64,000 nt of DNA, from positions 100,493-164,492 of the forward strand of contig JACRBL010000008.1 of NCBI GenBank assembly GCA_016234485.1, written 5' to 3'. Position 1 is the stretch's first letter, and every line of letters begins with the position of its first letter. The position numbers and the translations under genes are program-made. Of the stretch, positions 16,433 to 25,237 are shown in pieces. Source of the DNA: Chloroflexota bacterium (GTDB lineage Bacteria > Chloroflexota > Anaerolineae > Anaerolineales > Villigracilaceae). The notes under the pieces are model-generated. The model saw nothing but the letters and a program-made list of their open reading frames with translations. It did not search any database and was not told the DNA's origin.

Positions 16433-17413
16433 TTAGGCTTTGCCCAAGACCATCGCGAGCAAGGCCATTCTAACGTAAAGACCGTATTCCATCTGGCGGA
16501 AATACGCGGCGCGGGGATCGTCGTCGAAGTCCACGCTGATCTCGCCGACGCGCGGGAGCGGGTGCATGACGGCCATTTCTTTTTTGGCGGCCTTCATCAC
16601 TTCGGGGTCAATCACGTACGCGCCTTTGACCTTTTCGTAATCGGCGGGGTCTTCGAAGCGTTCCTTTTGGACGCGGGTCACGTACAACACATCGGTTTCG
16701 GGCAACACTTTTTCGAGCGAGGAGAATTCGGCTTGCGGCACTTTCTTCTCCGTGACCTCATCCATCACTTCGCGCGGCATTTTTAAAATATCAGGCGAAA
16801 CGTAGTTGAGTTTGATGCCGCTGAACTGCGAGAGCAGGCGCGCCAGCGAGTGGACGGTGCGCCCGTATTTCAAGTCGCCGAGCATGGTGACGGTGAGATT
16901 GTCGAGGCGGCCGATCTCCTCCATGATGGTGAAGGTGTCAAGCAAGGCCTGCGTGGGATGCTCGCCGACCCCGTCACCCGCGTTGATGACCGGTTTGCGC
17001 GCCGCCTTGGCCGCGATCGCCGCCGAACCCGTTTCGGGGTGGCGCAGAACGATCACGTCCGCATAGCATTCGAGCGTGCGGATCGTGTCGGGCAGGGACT
17101 CGCCCTTCGACACGGACGAGTACTTCACCTCATTGATCGGGATGACCGAGCCGCCGAGTCGCTCCATCGCGGCGGTGAACGACGACGAGGTGCGTGTGGA
17201 CGGTTCGTAGAACAGGTTGGCGAGGATCTTGCCTTTCAGCAGATCGAACGTGCCGACGCGCTCGACCATGCCGCGCATCTCGTGCGCCACGCCGAAGACG
17301 TATTCGAGGTCCGCGCGGTTGAACTGCTTGACGGAAATGATGTCCTTGCCGTACCAGTCGGCCTGTTTGTTTTCGCCGAAGGGCAGGTGGGGGTTGAGGG
17401 AGGAAGTGGGCAT
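16433..17413 (-). CDS. pyrB: aspartate carbamoyltransferase catalytic chain
   Basis: PyrB condenses carbamoyl phosphate with aspartate. The 326-residue protein has the carbamoyl-phosphate motif [12 protein letters not shown] near residue 70, [16 protein letters not shown] near 145, [16 protein letters not shown] near 175 and [10 protein letters not shown] near 285. No pyrI regulatory subunit gene is next to it. The first 25 residues extend beyond the usual start but no better start was seen. The gene is second in pyrCBFE. Confidence 0.95.
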   Translation of the reverse strand: MPTSSLNPHLPFGENKQADWYGKDIISVKQFNRADLEYVFGVAHEMRGMVERVGTFDLLKGKILANLFYEPSTRTSSSFTAAMERLGGSVIPINEVKYSSVSKGESLPDTIRTLECYADVIVLRHPETGSAAIAAKAARKPVINAGDGVGEHPTQALLDTFTIMEEIGRLDNLTVTMLGDLKYGRTVHSLARLLSQFSGIKLNYVSPDILKMPREVMDEVTEKKVPQAEFSSLEKVLPETDVLYVTRVQKERFEDPADYEKVKGAYVIDPEVMKAAKKEMAVMHPLPRVGEISVDFDDDPRAAYFRQMEYGLYVRMALLAMVLGKA

Positions 17414-17416
17414 GTT

Positions 17417-17460
17417 TTTAGTCTCCTAGTCTGATAGTCTTCTGGTCTGCTGGCCTTTTT
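17417..17460 (-). repeat. stuttering CTAGTC/CTGGTC repeat between pyrC and pyrB
   Basis: The string AGTCTCCTAGTCTGATAGTC and following units fill most of the spacer. Shared 9- to 11-mers (GTCTCCTAGTC, CCAGCAGAC) occur in the cobalamin riboswitch insert at 26570-26645. Confidence 0.65.
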
Positions 17461-17471
17461 GATTTGCGATT

Positions 17472-18542
17472 CTATTGCCTTACATTTTTTCCATATCCTT
17501 GCTCTACAAGGATTTTTCCATCCTTGAACGCCTCGCGTCCGCGTAGGACGACGCGGGTGACGCGTCCCTTCACCTTCCAGCCCTCGAACGGACTCCAGCC
17601 ACAGCGGGAGTGCAAGTCGCTGGCCTTGATCTCATATTCGGCGTTCTCGTCCACTTCGACCCAGGTTTCGGGCTGTTCGGGGAGGTTGAAAATTTTTCTT
17701 GGGTTGAGGACGCTCTTCTGAATCAAATCGTTTAAGGTCAAACGTCGAAGGTCAACGGCAGTGAGGAGGAGGGGCAAGAGAGTTTCCACACCGGGGAAAC
17801 CAGGTGGGGGATTTTCCGAATCTTTTTCGGCGAGGGTGTGCGGAGCGTGGTCGGTGGCGAAACAATCAATCACGTCCAGGTTTTCCCACAACGCGTCTAC
17901 GTCTTTTTGCGTGGCTAATCGCGGGCGGACTTCTTTTCGTCCCGGTGTTAGACCTAACAGGTTTCCAAAACCTGTTGGGTCTTGCGTGAGAAACAAATGA
18001 TGCGGACAAACCTCGCAGGTCACTTTGATGCCGCGTTCCTTGGCGGCTTTGATGAGCAGGACTTCTTCCTTTAATGAAATGTGCGCTATGTGGACGGGAC
18101 GGTCGTAGATGGCGGCGAATAAAATCCCCGCGGCCATCGTTCGCGATTCGGAGTGTAAAACGATTGGCAAGTCTTTCGGGAAATTGGCGAAGTGCGGCAT
18201 CCACAGGGACATGTCGTCCAGGCGCAACTCGCCGAAGGTGGAGTCGAGGTACATTTTCAGCCCGGCCGATCGGCTCGCGATGGACGCGACCGCTTCGGCG
18301 TTGTCGGGACCCGCTCCGATGAACTGGGCGTAGTCACAGCGCGCTTTGGATTTTGCCGCTGACAAAGCCATGCCGAGAGTCGAATTATCGAATATCGGGG
18401 GTTTCGTATTCGGCATGGCGAGCAGCATCGTCACGCCGCCCGCCAGAGCGGACTGGGTGACGGTGTCCCAATTTTCTTTGTGGGTTTGTCCAGGTTCGCG
18501 CACGTGGACGTGAGGGTCTATGAGGCCGGGGAGTTTGAGCAT
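17472..18542 (-). CDS. pyrC: dihydroorotase
   Basis: PyrC cyclises carbamoyl-aspartate to dihydroorotate. The start chosen is MLKLPGLIDPHVHVREPG; in-frame codons further upstream run through the leader terminator. Metal-ligand motifs are DPHVHVREPG at residue 8 and CFATDHAPHT near 255. GLKMYLDST near 100 may supply the carboxylated Lys. The 356-residue length is on the short side for the family. A family B palindrome adds about 11 residues at 187-198 (GFGNLLGLTPG). It is first in pyrCBFE, behind a putative attenuator. Confidence 0.93.
   Translation of the reverse strand: MLKLPGLIDPHVHVREPGQTHKENWDTVTQSALAGGVTMLLAMPNTKPPIFDNSTLGMALSAAKSKARCDYAQFIGAGPDNAEAVASIASRSAGLKMYLDSTFGELRLDDMSLWMPHFANFPKDLPIVLHSESRTMAAGILFAAIYDRPVHIAHISLKEEVLLIKAAKERGIKVTCEVCPHHLFLTQDPTGFGNLLGLTPGRKEVRPRLATQKDVDALWENLDVIDCFATDHAPHTLAEKDSENPPPGFPGVETLLPLLLTAVDLRRLTLNDLIQKSVLNPRKIFNLPEQPETWVEVDENAEYEIKASDLHSRCGWSPFEGWKVKGRVTRVVLRGREAFKDGKILVEQGYGKNVRQ
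17950..17982 (-). repeat. family B palindrome inside pyrC
   Basis: AGACCTAACAGGTTT and AAACCTGTTGGGTCT form 15-bp arms with one mismatch and a 3-base loop, in frame in pyrC. It is close in sequence to 26767-26799. Confidence 0.85.
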
Positions 18543-18564
18543 AATCCTATTTTCGCGCCGATTT

Positions 18565-18596
18565 AAAAAAAAGAGAGCCGCTAAAAGCGACTCTCT
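18565..18596 (-). terminator. intrinsic terminator/attenuator in the pyr leader
   Basis: Reading toward pyrC, an 11-bp stem (AGAGAGTCGCT with AGCGGCTCTCT, one G-U pair, 3-base loop) is followed by a run of eight T. It lies about 85 bp after the predicted start site and 23 bp before the pyrC ATG. No gene ends here on this strand, so it must act on the pyr transcript itself. Confidence 0.85.
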
Positions 18597-18678
18597 AATT
18601 TCTGAAAAATGAAACAATATTCCCGAAGAAGTGTTGGTGGCTTCGCAAAAATTGTTTTGGAAAATTTTGTGTTGACAT
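18595..18678 (-). CDS. candidate pyr leader peptide, 27 aa
   Basis: An ATG two or so bases after the predicted transcription start opens a 27-codon frame (MSTQNFPKQFLRSHQHFFGN, ending FFRN) rich in Phe and U-rich codons. Its TAG overlaps the first bases of the terminator stem, so a ribosome reaching the stop would block the hairpin. This geometry recalls the UTP-sensitive attenuators of E. coli pyrBI and pyrE. It has no ribosome site and would be leaderless. The arrangement is seen; the mechanism is inferred. Confidence 0.45.
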   Translation of the reverse strand: MSTQNFPKQFLRSHQHFFGNIVSFFRN

Positions 18679-18700
18679 TGCGCCGAATTTTACGCAGAAT
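18672..18700 (+). promoter_or_regulatory. promoter for the phosphonate-type binding lipoprotein
   Basis: TTGACA (18672-18677), a 17-bp spacer and CAGAAT (18695-18700) read toward the gene at 18789. The boxes overlap the pyr promoter on the other strand, so the two polymerases cannot occupy both. Confidence 0.55.
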
Positions 18701-18714
18701 CGAATTTGAGTCAA
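18687..18714 (-). promoter_or_regulatory. promoter of the pyrCBFE operon
   Basis: TTGACT (18714-18709) and TAAAAT (18692-18687) are separated by 16 bp. The expected start is near 18680, upstream of the leader peptide and terminator. It overlaps the divergent promoter of the binding-lipoprotein gene. Confidence 0.7.
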
Positions 18715-18788
18715 GGCTTGGCATTGCCCAGTTTTTGATCTGTGCGCGGCGCTTGCACTCACGCCTCAACCTCGTTATGATAGCCCCC

Positions 18789-19808
18789 ATGCGTTCCATC
18801 AAACTGATCACCGTTTACTGTTTACTGATGACTGGCCTCGCCGCCTGCAACCTCCCCACCGCGGTCCCCGCCGCCACGTTCACGCCTGCCGTCACATCCA
18901 CACCCACACCAACGTCCACGCCCGCGCCGACTCCCAAGCCGCCGCTCGGCTCGAACGAAAATCCGATTCTGCTGGCCCTGCCCCCGTCTCAATTTTTGGA
19001 TTCGACCGCGGTCGGCAATGGACAGACCCTCGCGGGACTACTCGAAGAACAGACGGGCTATCGCGTTGTCGCGGTCGCGCCCACCACCTACGCCGAGCTG
19101 ATCGAATCGCTGAGAGTGGGTAACGCGCACATCGCCGCGCTCCCGCCATACGCCATCGTCAAGGCCTATCAGCGCGAGGCGGTGAAGGCCGCCTACGCGT
19201 CCACGCAGGACGGGGCCGCGTCGTACGGCGCGCAAATCGTCGCGCGCAAAGATCGCTTCACTCCCTTTTATGATCCCACCGCGAAAACCAATCTGGCCGA
19301 CGCGCCCGACGCGCTGGCGCAATTCAGCGGCAAAAAAGGTTGCTGGACGGAACCCGATTCGGCCTCCGGCTATCTCGTTCCGCTCGGCATCCTGAACTGG
19401 TTTAAAATCCCCACCGAGGAAGGCGCGTTTTTGCAGAGCCACTTTTCGGTTGTGCGCGCCGTCCGCGTTGGCGAGATTTGCGATTTCGGCGGCACGTACA
19501 TCGACGCCCGCACGTACCCCGCCCTCAAAGACGAATATCCCTTCATCATGGACGAGGTCACCATCATTTGGGAAGTCCCGCCCATCATCCCCTACGACGG
19601 CATCTTCCTTTCAAAAACCGTGCCAGACGATGTATCTGCCAACTTGAAGCGCGCCCTCGATCTCATCTTCGCCACCGACGACGGCAAGACGCTCTTCGAT
19701 GAACTGCTCGGCTTCAAAGGCATGATCCTCGTCGAGGATATTTTTTACGTTGAGTTCACGCGCGTCATCCTGGCCTCGCCCGCCAATTTCATCAACCTGG
19801 TGCATTAA
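18789..19808 (+). CDS. PhnD-like phosphate/phosphonate-type binding lipoprotein
   Basis: This 339-residue lipoprotein has a signal peptide with lipobox GLAAC, a Thr/Pro linker (TPTPTSTPAPTPKPPLG), and then a type-2 periplasmic-binding fold of the PhnD/PtxB family. Family features include LLEEQTGYRVVAVAPTTYAELIESL and GSYGAQIV-like strands with CWTEPDSASGYLVPLGIL near the middle. The start was chosen by the signal peptide. No ABC permease or ATPase is adjacent, and it lies 24 bp before the mutase gene. The true ligand is unknown. Confidence 0.8.
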   Translation: MRSIKLITVYCLLMTGLAACNLPTAVPAATFTPAVTSTPTPTSTPAPTPKPPLGSNENPILLALPPSQFLDSTAVGNGQTLAGLLEEQTGYRVVAVAPTTYAELIESLRVGNAHIAALPPYAIVKAYQREAVKAAYASTQDGAASYGAQIVARKDRFTPFYDPTAKTNLADAPDALAQFSGKKGCWTEPDSASGYLVPLGILNWFKIPTEEGAFLQSHFSVVRAVRVGEICDFGGTYIDARTYPALKDEYPFIMDEVTIIWEVPPIIPYDGIFLSKTVPDDVSANLKRALDLIFATDDGKTLFDELLGFKGMILVEDIFYVEFTRVILASPANFINLVH

Positions 19809-19832
19809 AAAATTCGCCCGAGGAGACCTCCC

Positions 19833-21512
19833 ATGTACGATCCCAAAAAGATTGCCGAACTTAAAGATGCCCTTGAAAAGTGGGAAGAGACCGACCTGCA
19901 AAAAACGCTCGCTTCGATGCCCGAACGCCGCGCGGACTTCATCACGACTTCGTCCGAGCCGATTGACCGACTCTACACGCCGCTCGACGTGGCCGATCTC
20001 GACTACGCCTCCGATCTTGGACTGCCGGGCGGATACCCTTTCACGCGCGGAGTCCATCCGACGCTGCACCGCGGCAAACTGTGGACGATGCGCATGTTCG
20101 CGGGCTTCGGCTCCGCCGAGGAGACGAACCGCCGCTTCAAATATCTCCTCGAGCAGGGACAGACCGGCCTCTCCGTCGCCTTCGACCTCGCCACGCTGAT
20201 GGGCTACGACACCGACCAGCCCGAAGCGCTCGGCGAGTTTGGCAAATGCGGCGTGGCGATCTCCTCGCTCAAAGATATGGAAATTTTGCTCGATGGAATC
20301 CCGCTTGATAAAGTGTCCACGAGCATGACGATCAACTCGCCCGCCGCGATTGTCTGGGCCATGTACATCGCCGCCGCCGAAAAACAGGGCGTGCGCGCCG
20401 ACCAACTGCGCGGCACGATTCAAAACGATATTTTGAAAGAGTTCATCGCGCAGAAGGAATTTATCTTCCCGCCGCACCCGTCCATGCGCTTGGTGGTGGA
20501 CACAATGGAGTATGGCTCGAAGTCCGTGCCGCAGTGGAACACCATCTCCATCAGCGGATACCACATCCGCGAGGCGGGTTCCACCGCCGCGCAGGAACTC
20601 GCGTTCACGCTGGCGGATGGCATGGAATACGTCCGCTGGGGTATCGCCCGCGGCATGGACGTGGACGAGTTCGCGCCGCGCCTTTCGTTCTTCTTCAACG
20701 CGCACAACGACTTTTTCGAGGAGATCGCCAAGTACCGCGCCGCCCGTCGCATTTGGGCGCGCGAGATGCGCGAGACCTTCAAGGCCAGGAATCCGCGCTC
20801 GTGGCTGCTCCGCTTCCACACGCAGACGGCGGGAGTCTCGCTCACTGCGCAACAGCCTGAAAACAACGTGGTGCGCGTCGCGATTCAAGCGCTGGCCGCG
20901 GTTCTCGGCGGGACTCAGTCGCTTCACACCAACTCGCTCGACGAGGCGCTGGCTCTGCCTTCGGAACACGCCGTCACGATCGCGCTCCGCACCCAGCAGA
21001 TCATCGCGGAGGAGTCGGGCGCGGCCAACACGGTGGACCCGCTCGGCGGTTCGTTCTTCGTCGAAGCGCAGACCGATCGCATCGAGCAGATGGCGCGCGA
21101 TTATTTCCGTCGCATCGAAGATTTGGGCGGTGTCATTCCTGCCATCGAAAAGGGATTCTTCCAAAGCGAAATTTCAGACGCGGCCTATCGCTACCAGCGC
21201 GAGATTGATCAGGGCGTGCGTAAGATCGTGGGCGTGAACGCCTACGCGGAAAAGAAACCGCTCACCATCCCGATCCTGGAAATGGACCCGCAGGGCTACC
21301 AGCGACAGATCGCGCGCCTCGCGGAAATCCGCAAGACGCGTGACAACGGCCGCGTCGGGCAGGCGCTGGACAGACTCCGCCTCGCCTGCCAGGGGACGGA
21401 GAACACCATGCCCTATCTGCTGGATGCCGTCCGCGCGTATGCCACGCTGGGAGAGATCATCCAGATGATGAAAGAGGTCTTCGGGACGTACGAAGAACCG
21501 ACGTGGATTTAG
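19833..21512 (+). CDS. acyl-CoA mutase large subunit (methylmalonyl-CoA mutase family)
   Basis: This 559-residue catalytic subunit has the TIM barrel of B12-dependent acyl-CoA mutases but no B12-binding domain, so it needs a separate small subunit, not seen here. Motifs include [55 protein letters not shown] with the carboxylate-binding Arg, and [14 protein letters not shown] with the active-site His. The usual PTMYRG reads PTLHRG, changing a Tyr that is substrate-facing in methylmalonyl-CoA mutase to His. GAGGAG precedes the ATG. Substrate may be methylmalonyl-CoA or a relative. Confidence 0.9.
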   Translation: MYDPKKIAELKDALEKWEETDLQKTLASMPERRADFITTSSEPIDRLYTPLDVADLDYASDLGLPGGYPFTRGVHPTLHRGKLWTMRMFAGFGSAEETNRRFKYLLEQGQTGLSVAFDLATLMGYDTDQPEALGEFGKCGVAISSLKDMEILLDGIPLDKVSTSMTINSPAAIVWAMYIAAAEKQGVRADQLRGTIQNDILKEFIAQKEFIFPPHPSMRLVVDTMEYGSKSVPQWNTISISGYHIREAGSTAAQELAFTLADGMEYVRWGIARGMDVDEFAPRLSFFFNAHNDFFEEIAKYRAARRIWAREMRETFKARNPRSWLLRFHTQTAGVSLTAQQPENNVVRVAIQALAAVLGGTQSLHTNSLDEALALPSEHAVTIALRTQQIIAEESGAANTVDPLGGSFFVEAQTDRIEQMARDYFRRIEDLGGVIPAIEKGFFQSEISDAAYRYQREIDQGVRKIVGVNAYAEKKPLTIPILEMDPQGYQRQIARLAEIRKTRDNGRVGQALDRLRLACQGTENTMPYLLDAVRAYATLGEIIQMMKEVFGTYEEPTWI

Positions 21513-21525
21513 ATCGCGGAGCGCG

Positions 21526-21570
21526 GACTTGAGTCCGCTCTCTCAGGCGGACTGAAAGTCCACGATCCAA
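21526..21570. repeat. GCGGACTTGAGTCCGC palindrome pair
   Basis: GCGGACT and AGTCCGC surround two bases, and GGACT/AGTCC repeats the theme right after. It lies between the mutase stop and its terminator. Confidence 0.6.
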
Positions 21571-21572
21571 TA

Positions 21573-21612
21573 AAGCGCCTCCCGGCCGCGTCAGGCTGGG
21601 AAGCGCTTTTTG
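21573..21612. terminator. intrinsic terminator after the mutase gene
   Basis: AAAGCGCCTCCC and GGGAAGCGCTTTTT form a long stem with a T-run, between the mutase gene and the convergent LTD lipoprotein gene. Confidence 0.75.
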
Positions 21613-21652
21613 TGGAGCAGTCCGCTCAAGGTCCGGAAATGATGCGAGCGGT

Positions 21653-22687
21653 TTATTGATAGGGGCCGTCGCCGGGAGAGCCGCCGGGGGCGAGCCGCCA
21701 GTTCGATTGAGCGTCACGCGCGCGAGGGTCAATGCGTTCGATGGAGGTGCAGGCGCTCAGGTAGTAGGGAAAGGCGTCGAGGCGGTCGTCGTCAATTTCA
21801 GACGGGTAGGGGCTGGGGATGGACGGCGTGCCGTAGGTATCTACAACGGTATGAATCACGTTTTGACTGCCGAGGTAGAGGGTGAGCGTATCGTAGCCGG
21901 GTTCATTGCCGAGGATGCGGAGATAATCGTCGCCGAGGCTGTCATCGCTGACGGTGAGGACGATCGTGCCGGGCAGGATGGCGTAGGGCATGCGGTGCGG
22001 ATTGGGCGCCTGCGGGTATTGAGGCGCGACGATGATGGCGTATCCGCCAGGGGGAATGATGGTGGTGTCGTTGACCAGCCCAAAGTCGAAGGGGGTGAAG
22101 CGGGAGGCCCACGAGACCAGTTGGTCGGGCGAGCCGGGCTGGCCTTCGTCGGCGAGGAACCAGCCGCCCACGTCCACGGGTTGCGAGCCGTAGTTGTAGA
22201 GTTCCACGTATTGGTTCCAGACGCGGTATTCGTCGCCGCCGCAGACGTGCGACATGACCTCAGAGATGACGATAGTGGGCAGGTTGGGGTCGGTCGCCTG
22301 GGTCGGCGCTTCTGTCGTTGGGGCTTGCGCGGTGTCGGTGATCTCGCAGTTGAGGGTCAGCGTTTCGGCGCCGCCCGAATGGCTGGGTGCGACGGAGACG
22401 GTGATCTGGTCCATGCCGCCATCGGGAGGCGCGGTGTAGAGCGCACCGAAGTCTTCGGGATTTTTAACGATCAGGCCGCGTTGGGCATTCCAGACCACCT
22501 GGGCTTGCGAGGTGATGACGCCGTTGATGGAAACGCCGATCTGTTGTGAAACCGTCAGTTTGCATTCTCTGGGGAGGATGCTCAACGGGACGGGACTGAC
22601 ATTGCCTGAGGGCTGGCAAGCCGCGCCCGCAAGCGCGATACCAAGAGAGATGATGATGCGGATGGAGCGGTGGAATAGACGTGACAT
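21653..22687 (-). CDS. lamin-tail-domain (LTD) lipoprotein
   Basis: This 344-residue exported protein has a signal peptide with lipobox AGAAC. Residues about 40-120 form an Ig-like part. An LTD domain follows: IVISEVMSHVCGGDEYRVWN, then YVELYNYGSQPVDVGGWFLAD and PPGGYAIIVAP. LTD modules are common in secreted bacterial proteins and probably mediate adhesion or binding. It lies about 30 bp after the next upstream gene on the same strand and may be cotranscribed. Confidence 0.85.
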   Translation of the reverse strand: MSRLFHRSIRIIISLGIALAGAACQPSGNVSPVPLSILPRECKLTVSQQIGVSINGVITSQAQVVWNAQRGLIVKNPEDFGALYTAPPDGGMDQITVSVAPSHSGGAETLTLNCEITDTAQAPTTEAPTQATDPNLPTIVISEVMSHVCGGDEYRVWNQYVELYNYGSQPVDVGGWFLADEGQPGSPDQLVSWASRFTPFDFGLVNDTTIIPPGGYAIIVAPQYPQAPNPHRMPYAILPGTIVLTVSDDSLGDDYLRILGNEPGYDTLTLYLGSQNVIHTVVDTYGTPSIPSPYPSEIDDDRLDAFPYYLSACTSIERIDPRARDAQSNWRLAPGGSPGDGPYQ

Positions 22688-22716
22688 GCAGGCGTTCTTT
22701 CATTGAACGGGCGGCG

Positions 22717-23367
22717 TTACGGCGTTTTGATTTTCACTTCGAGCGAGAAGACGGATTTTTGACTGCAAAAATTTTGCGCGCTCACCACGGTGAGGAAACT
22801 GGCTCCGCTTCGCTGGCTGAACTGGACGTTGACCTGGCATCCCGATTTTTCGCCCATCTTTTCGAAGGCGGGTCCCACAAATTCCCACGAGAGGCAGGAG
22901 AGTTGCGCGCTGGGGTCGGACGATTTGGCCGCGATGGAGAGCGATTGGCCGGGTTGCGCTTCGAGCGTTTGCATGGGCTGGTATTGCGTGTCGGTTCCGA
23001 GGATCTCGAAATAGACGGCCTCGGGCGCGCGGCAGGAGGGCGCAAATTTGAGGAGTCCCAGCGCCGAGACGGCCACCATCAGGAACAGCGCCCACATGGG
23101 AAGCCCTGCCACGTAGCGTTTCACGTCTTCGCCGACGTTGAGTTTGAAGAAGGGAAACTCCACGCCGAGGCGCAGGAAGATCATGAACGCGCCGCCGAAG
23201 AGCAGGCTGAGGAAGACCAGCCCCATGCGCGGGTCCGCGCTGGATGCGAGCCAGTTGGCGAACGGGGCCATCACCGAAAGCCGCATGGCGGTGGAAACGC
23301 CCACCACCGCGGAAAATAGAAGGTATAAGGCCAGTCCAGAAATTACGTGGGGAAATTTTCGATCCAT
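22717..23367 (-). CDS. hypothetical membrane-anchored protein
   Basis: This 216-residue protein begins MDRKFPHVISGLALYL and has about three N-terminal membrane segments up to residue 105. A soluble extracytoplasmic domain follows, with paired Cys (FAPSCRAPEAV and SCLSWEFVG) and beta-strand character. The start was chosen because GAGGACATTT precedes it and a TATAAT lies further upstream. It precedes the LTD lipoprotein gene. I do not recognise the family. Confidence 0.65.
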   Translation of the reverse strand: MDRKFPHVISGLALYLLFSAVVGVSTAMRLSVMAPFANWLASSADPRMGLVFLSLLFGGAFMIFLRLGVEFPFFKLNVGEDVKRYVAGLPMWALFLMVAVSALGLLKFAPSCRAPEAVYFEILGTDTQYQPMQTLEAQPGQSLSIAAKSSDPSAQLSCLSWEFVGPAFEKMGEKSGCQVNVQFSQRSGASFLTVVSAQNFCSQKSVFSLEVKIKTP

Positions 23368-23520
23368 AAATGTCCTCGCAAAAATATTATAGCAACATCC
23401 ATCGCGGCGCAACTTTCAAGGCCTTTACAGTTTGGGGTGAGCGCGCGCAACTTTTCAAATGCCTAACAGTTGGCGGGCGAGGGTTGTTTTGGCAAGGAAA
23501 TGTGATGCGGGTACGCGCCC

Positions 23521-23655
23521 TCACTCATCCCCCCGGCCCCCTTCTCTTCGCGAAGCACGCTTTAGCGCTCCCAAAAACATGGGAGAGAGAAGGGGGAGAG
23601 GAAGGGCGGAATGCTCCCCTCTCCCGTTTTTTGGGAGAGGGGCCGGGGGTGAGGG
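23521..23655. repeat. family A compound palindrome, intergenic
   Basis: This is the main content of the 308-bp gap 23368-23675. It holds nested hairpins CTCATCCCCCCGGCCCC with GGGGCCGGGGGTGAG and CCCCTCTCCCG with GGGAGAGGGG. It resembles the in-gene copies in valS, queG and the APH-type gene. Nothing else was seen in the gap apart from two divergent -10 boxes. Confidence 0.75.
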
Positions 23656-23659
23656 CCGA

Positions 23660-23665
23660 TATAAT
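23660..23665 (+). promoter_or_regulatory. -10 box ten bases before an SDR start
   Basis: TATAAT directly abuts the family A repeat and ends ten bases before the ATG at 23676. There is no Shine-Dalgarno sequence in the gap, so a leaderless or nearly leaderless transcript is likely. Confidence 0.5.
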
Positions 23666-23675
23666 CACAGCCAAT

Positions 23676-25130
23676 ATGACTGGCAAACTCATTCTCCTCA
23701 CCGGCGCGACGGGTTATGTGGGCGGACGTCTCGCGCCGCGCCTGCTCGAAGCGGGTTACCGTGTCCGTTGTCTTGTGCGCGACCCCGCGCGTTTGGATGG
23801 ACGTCCCTGGCGCAAGCAGGTGGAAGTGGTCGGCGGCGACGCGCTCGATCCACGCGTCCTGGCCGACGCCATGCGGGGCGTCTCCGTCGCGTACTATCTC
23901 ATCCACGGGATGCAGGGCGGAAAGGTCAACGCGGAGCGCGACCTGCAAGTGGCGCGCAACTTCGCCGCCGCGGCGGACGAGGCCGGCATTGAGCGCATCA
24001 TCTACCTCGGCGAGTTGGTGGACCCCGCGGGCGACCTCTCGCCATATCTCCGCGCCCGCCACGAGACGGGCTATCTACTGCGCTACAGCAAAGTGCCCGT
24101 CACCGAAATTCGGGCGGGCATGATCGTCGGCTCGGGGAGTGTGCTTTTTGAAATGGTGCGCTTCATCGCGGAACGCCAGCCGTTGCTGGTTTGTCCCTCC
24201 TGGTTTTTTTCCGAAGCCCAGCCCATTGCCATCCGCGACGTGTTGGCGTATCTCGTTGCCGCGCTCGAAACGCCCGAGTCGGTCAACCGCGTCATCGAGG
24301 TCGGCGGACCGACGCGCCTGACCTATGCCGACATGTTGCTCGAATATGCAAAGGAACGCGACCTCAAACGCCGCCTGATCCGCACGCCGTTCTACGCGCC
24401 GCGGCTTTCGGCCTATTGGGTGCACATGGTCACGCCGATTCATTGGCGCGTCGTGGCGCCGCTGATCGAGGGTCTGCGCGCCCGTCTCATCGTCCGCGAT
24501 GACGCGGCGCGGAAAATTTTCCCGCAGATCAAACCGATCGACTTCCGTACGGCGGTCCATCTTGCGCTCAATCGCGTTCAGCGTGACAACGTGGAAACGA
24601 GTTGGATGGACGCGCTCGTCATCGCGCAGGGCGACGTGAAGCCGTACGTGTTCACGGTGGAGGAGGGCATGTTCGTGGAGCGGCGGCAAGTCTTGCTCGA
24701 CCTGTCTCCCGAAACGGTCTTCCGCGCCTATACGGGCATTGGCGGCGCGCGCGGCTGGATGTACATGGATTGGAGCTGGGTGATCCGCGGCTGGCTGGAC
24801 AAGGCCATCGGCGGCGTGGGTCTGCGGCGCGGCCGCCGTCATCCCGACGAGATTCGCACGGGCGAGTCGCTCGACTTTTGGCGCGTGGAGGCCGTGGAGC
24901 AAAATCGTCTCCTGCGCTTGCGCGCCGAGATGATGGTGCCTGGCAAGGCCTGGCTCGAATTCATCTCGGAACCGCAAGATGGAAAAACCCTCTTCACCGT
25001 CTGCGCTTATTTCGAGCCGCGCGGTCTGCCAGGTTTCCTCTACTGGTATGCCATGTGGCCGTTCCATAAATTTATTTTTGACGGGCTTACTCGTCGCCTC
25101 GCTTCGCGTGCGCGCGTGCTTGCCCACTAG
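23676..25130 (+). CDS. NmrA-like SDR with C-terminal DUF2867
   Basis: This 484-residue protein has an atypical short-chain dehydrogenase fold at residues 1-300, beginning ILLTGATGYVGGRLAPRLLE (NAD(P)-binding glycine motif) and CLVRDPARLDGRPW. A DUF2867/START-like domain lies at about 330-480. The start was chosen at the ATG just before the Rossmann strand; upstream codons are repeat. The next gene is a paralogue, so the pair probably arose by tandem duplication. Members are often annotated as nucleoside-sugar epimerase-like; the substrate is unknown. Confidence 0.85.
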   Translation: MTGKLILLTGATGYVGGRLAPRLLEAGYRVRCLVRDPARLDGRPWRKQVEVVGGDALDPRVLADAMRGVSVAYYLIHGMQGGKVNAERDLQVARNFAAAADEAGIERIIYLGELVDPAGDLSPYLRARHETGYLLRYSKVPVTEIRAGMIVGSGSVLFEMVRFIAERQPLLVCPSWFFSEAQPIAIRDVLAYLVAALETPESVNRVIEVGGPTRLTYADMLLEYAKERDLKRRLIRTPFYAPRLSAYWVHMVTPIHWRVVAPLIEGLRARLIVRDDAARKIFPQIKPIDFRTAVHLALNRVQRDNVETSWMDALVIAQGDVKPYVFTVEEGMFVERRQVLLDLSPETVFRAYTGIGGARGWMYMDWSWVIRGWLDKAIGGVGLRRGRRHPDEIRTGESLDFWRVEAVEQNRLLRLRAEMMVPGKAWLEFISEPQDGKTLFTVCAYFEPRGLPGFLYWYAMWPFHKFIFDGLTRRLASRARVLAH

Positions 25131-25135
25131 CATTG

Positions 25136-25222
25136 TCATTGCGAGGTCGATGCTCTTTCGACCGAAGCAATCTCCTCGTAATTGTGGAGATTGCTTCGTC
25201 GCTACGCTCCTCGCAATGACGT
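25136..25222. repeat. family C palindromic element, intergenic
   Basis: GTCATTGCGAGG at the left pairs with CCTCGCAATGAC at the right, with GAAGCAATCTCC and GGAGATTGCTTC inside. It separates the two SDR genes and is related to 47138-47247 and to the copy translated at 8917-9032. Confidence 0.85.
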
Positions 25223-25237
25223 AGAAAAAGTTTCCCC

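Noticed and set aside
19611..21164. Open frame of 517 codons opposite the acyl-CoA mutase gene
   Set aside because: It mirrors the mutase codons and has no recognisable domain, so it is a composition shadow.
23521..23655. Possible CRISPR array or structured RNA in the 308-bp gap
   Set aside because: The repeats are inverted and nested, not evenly spaced direct repeats with unique spacers, and match elements found inside genes.
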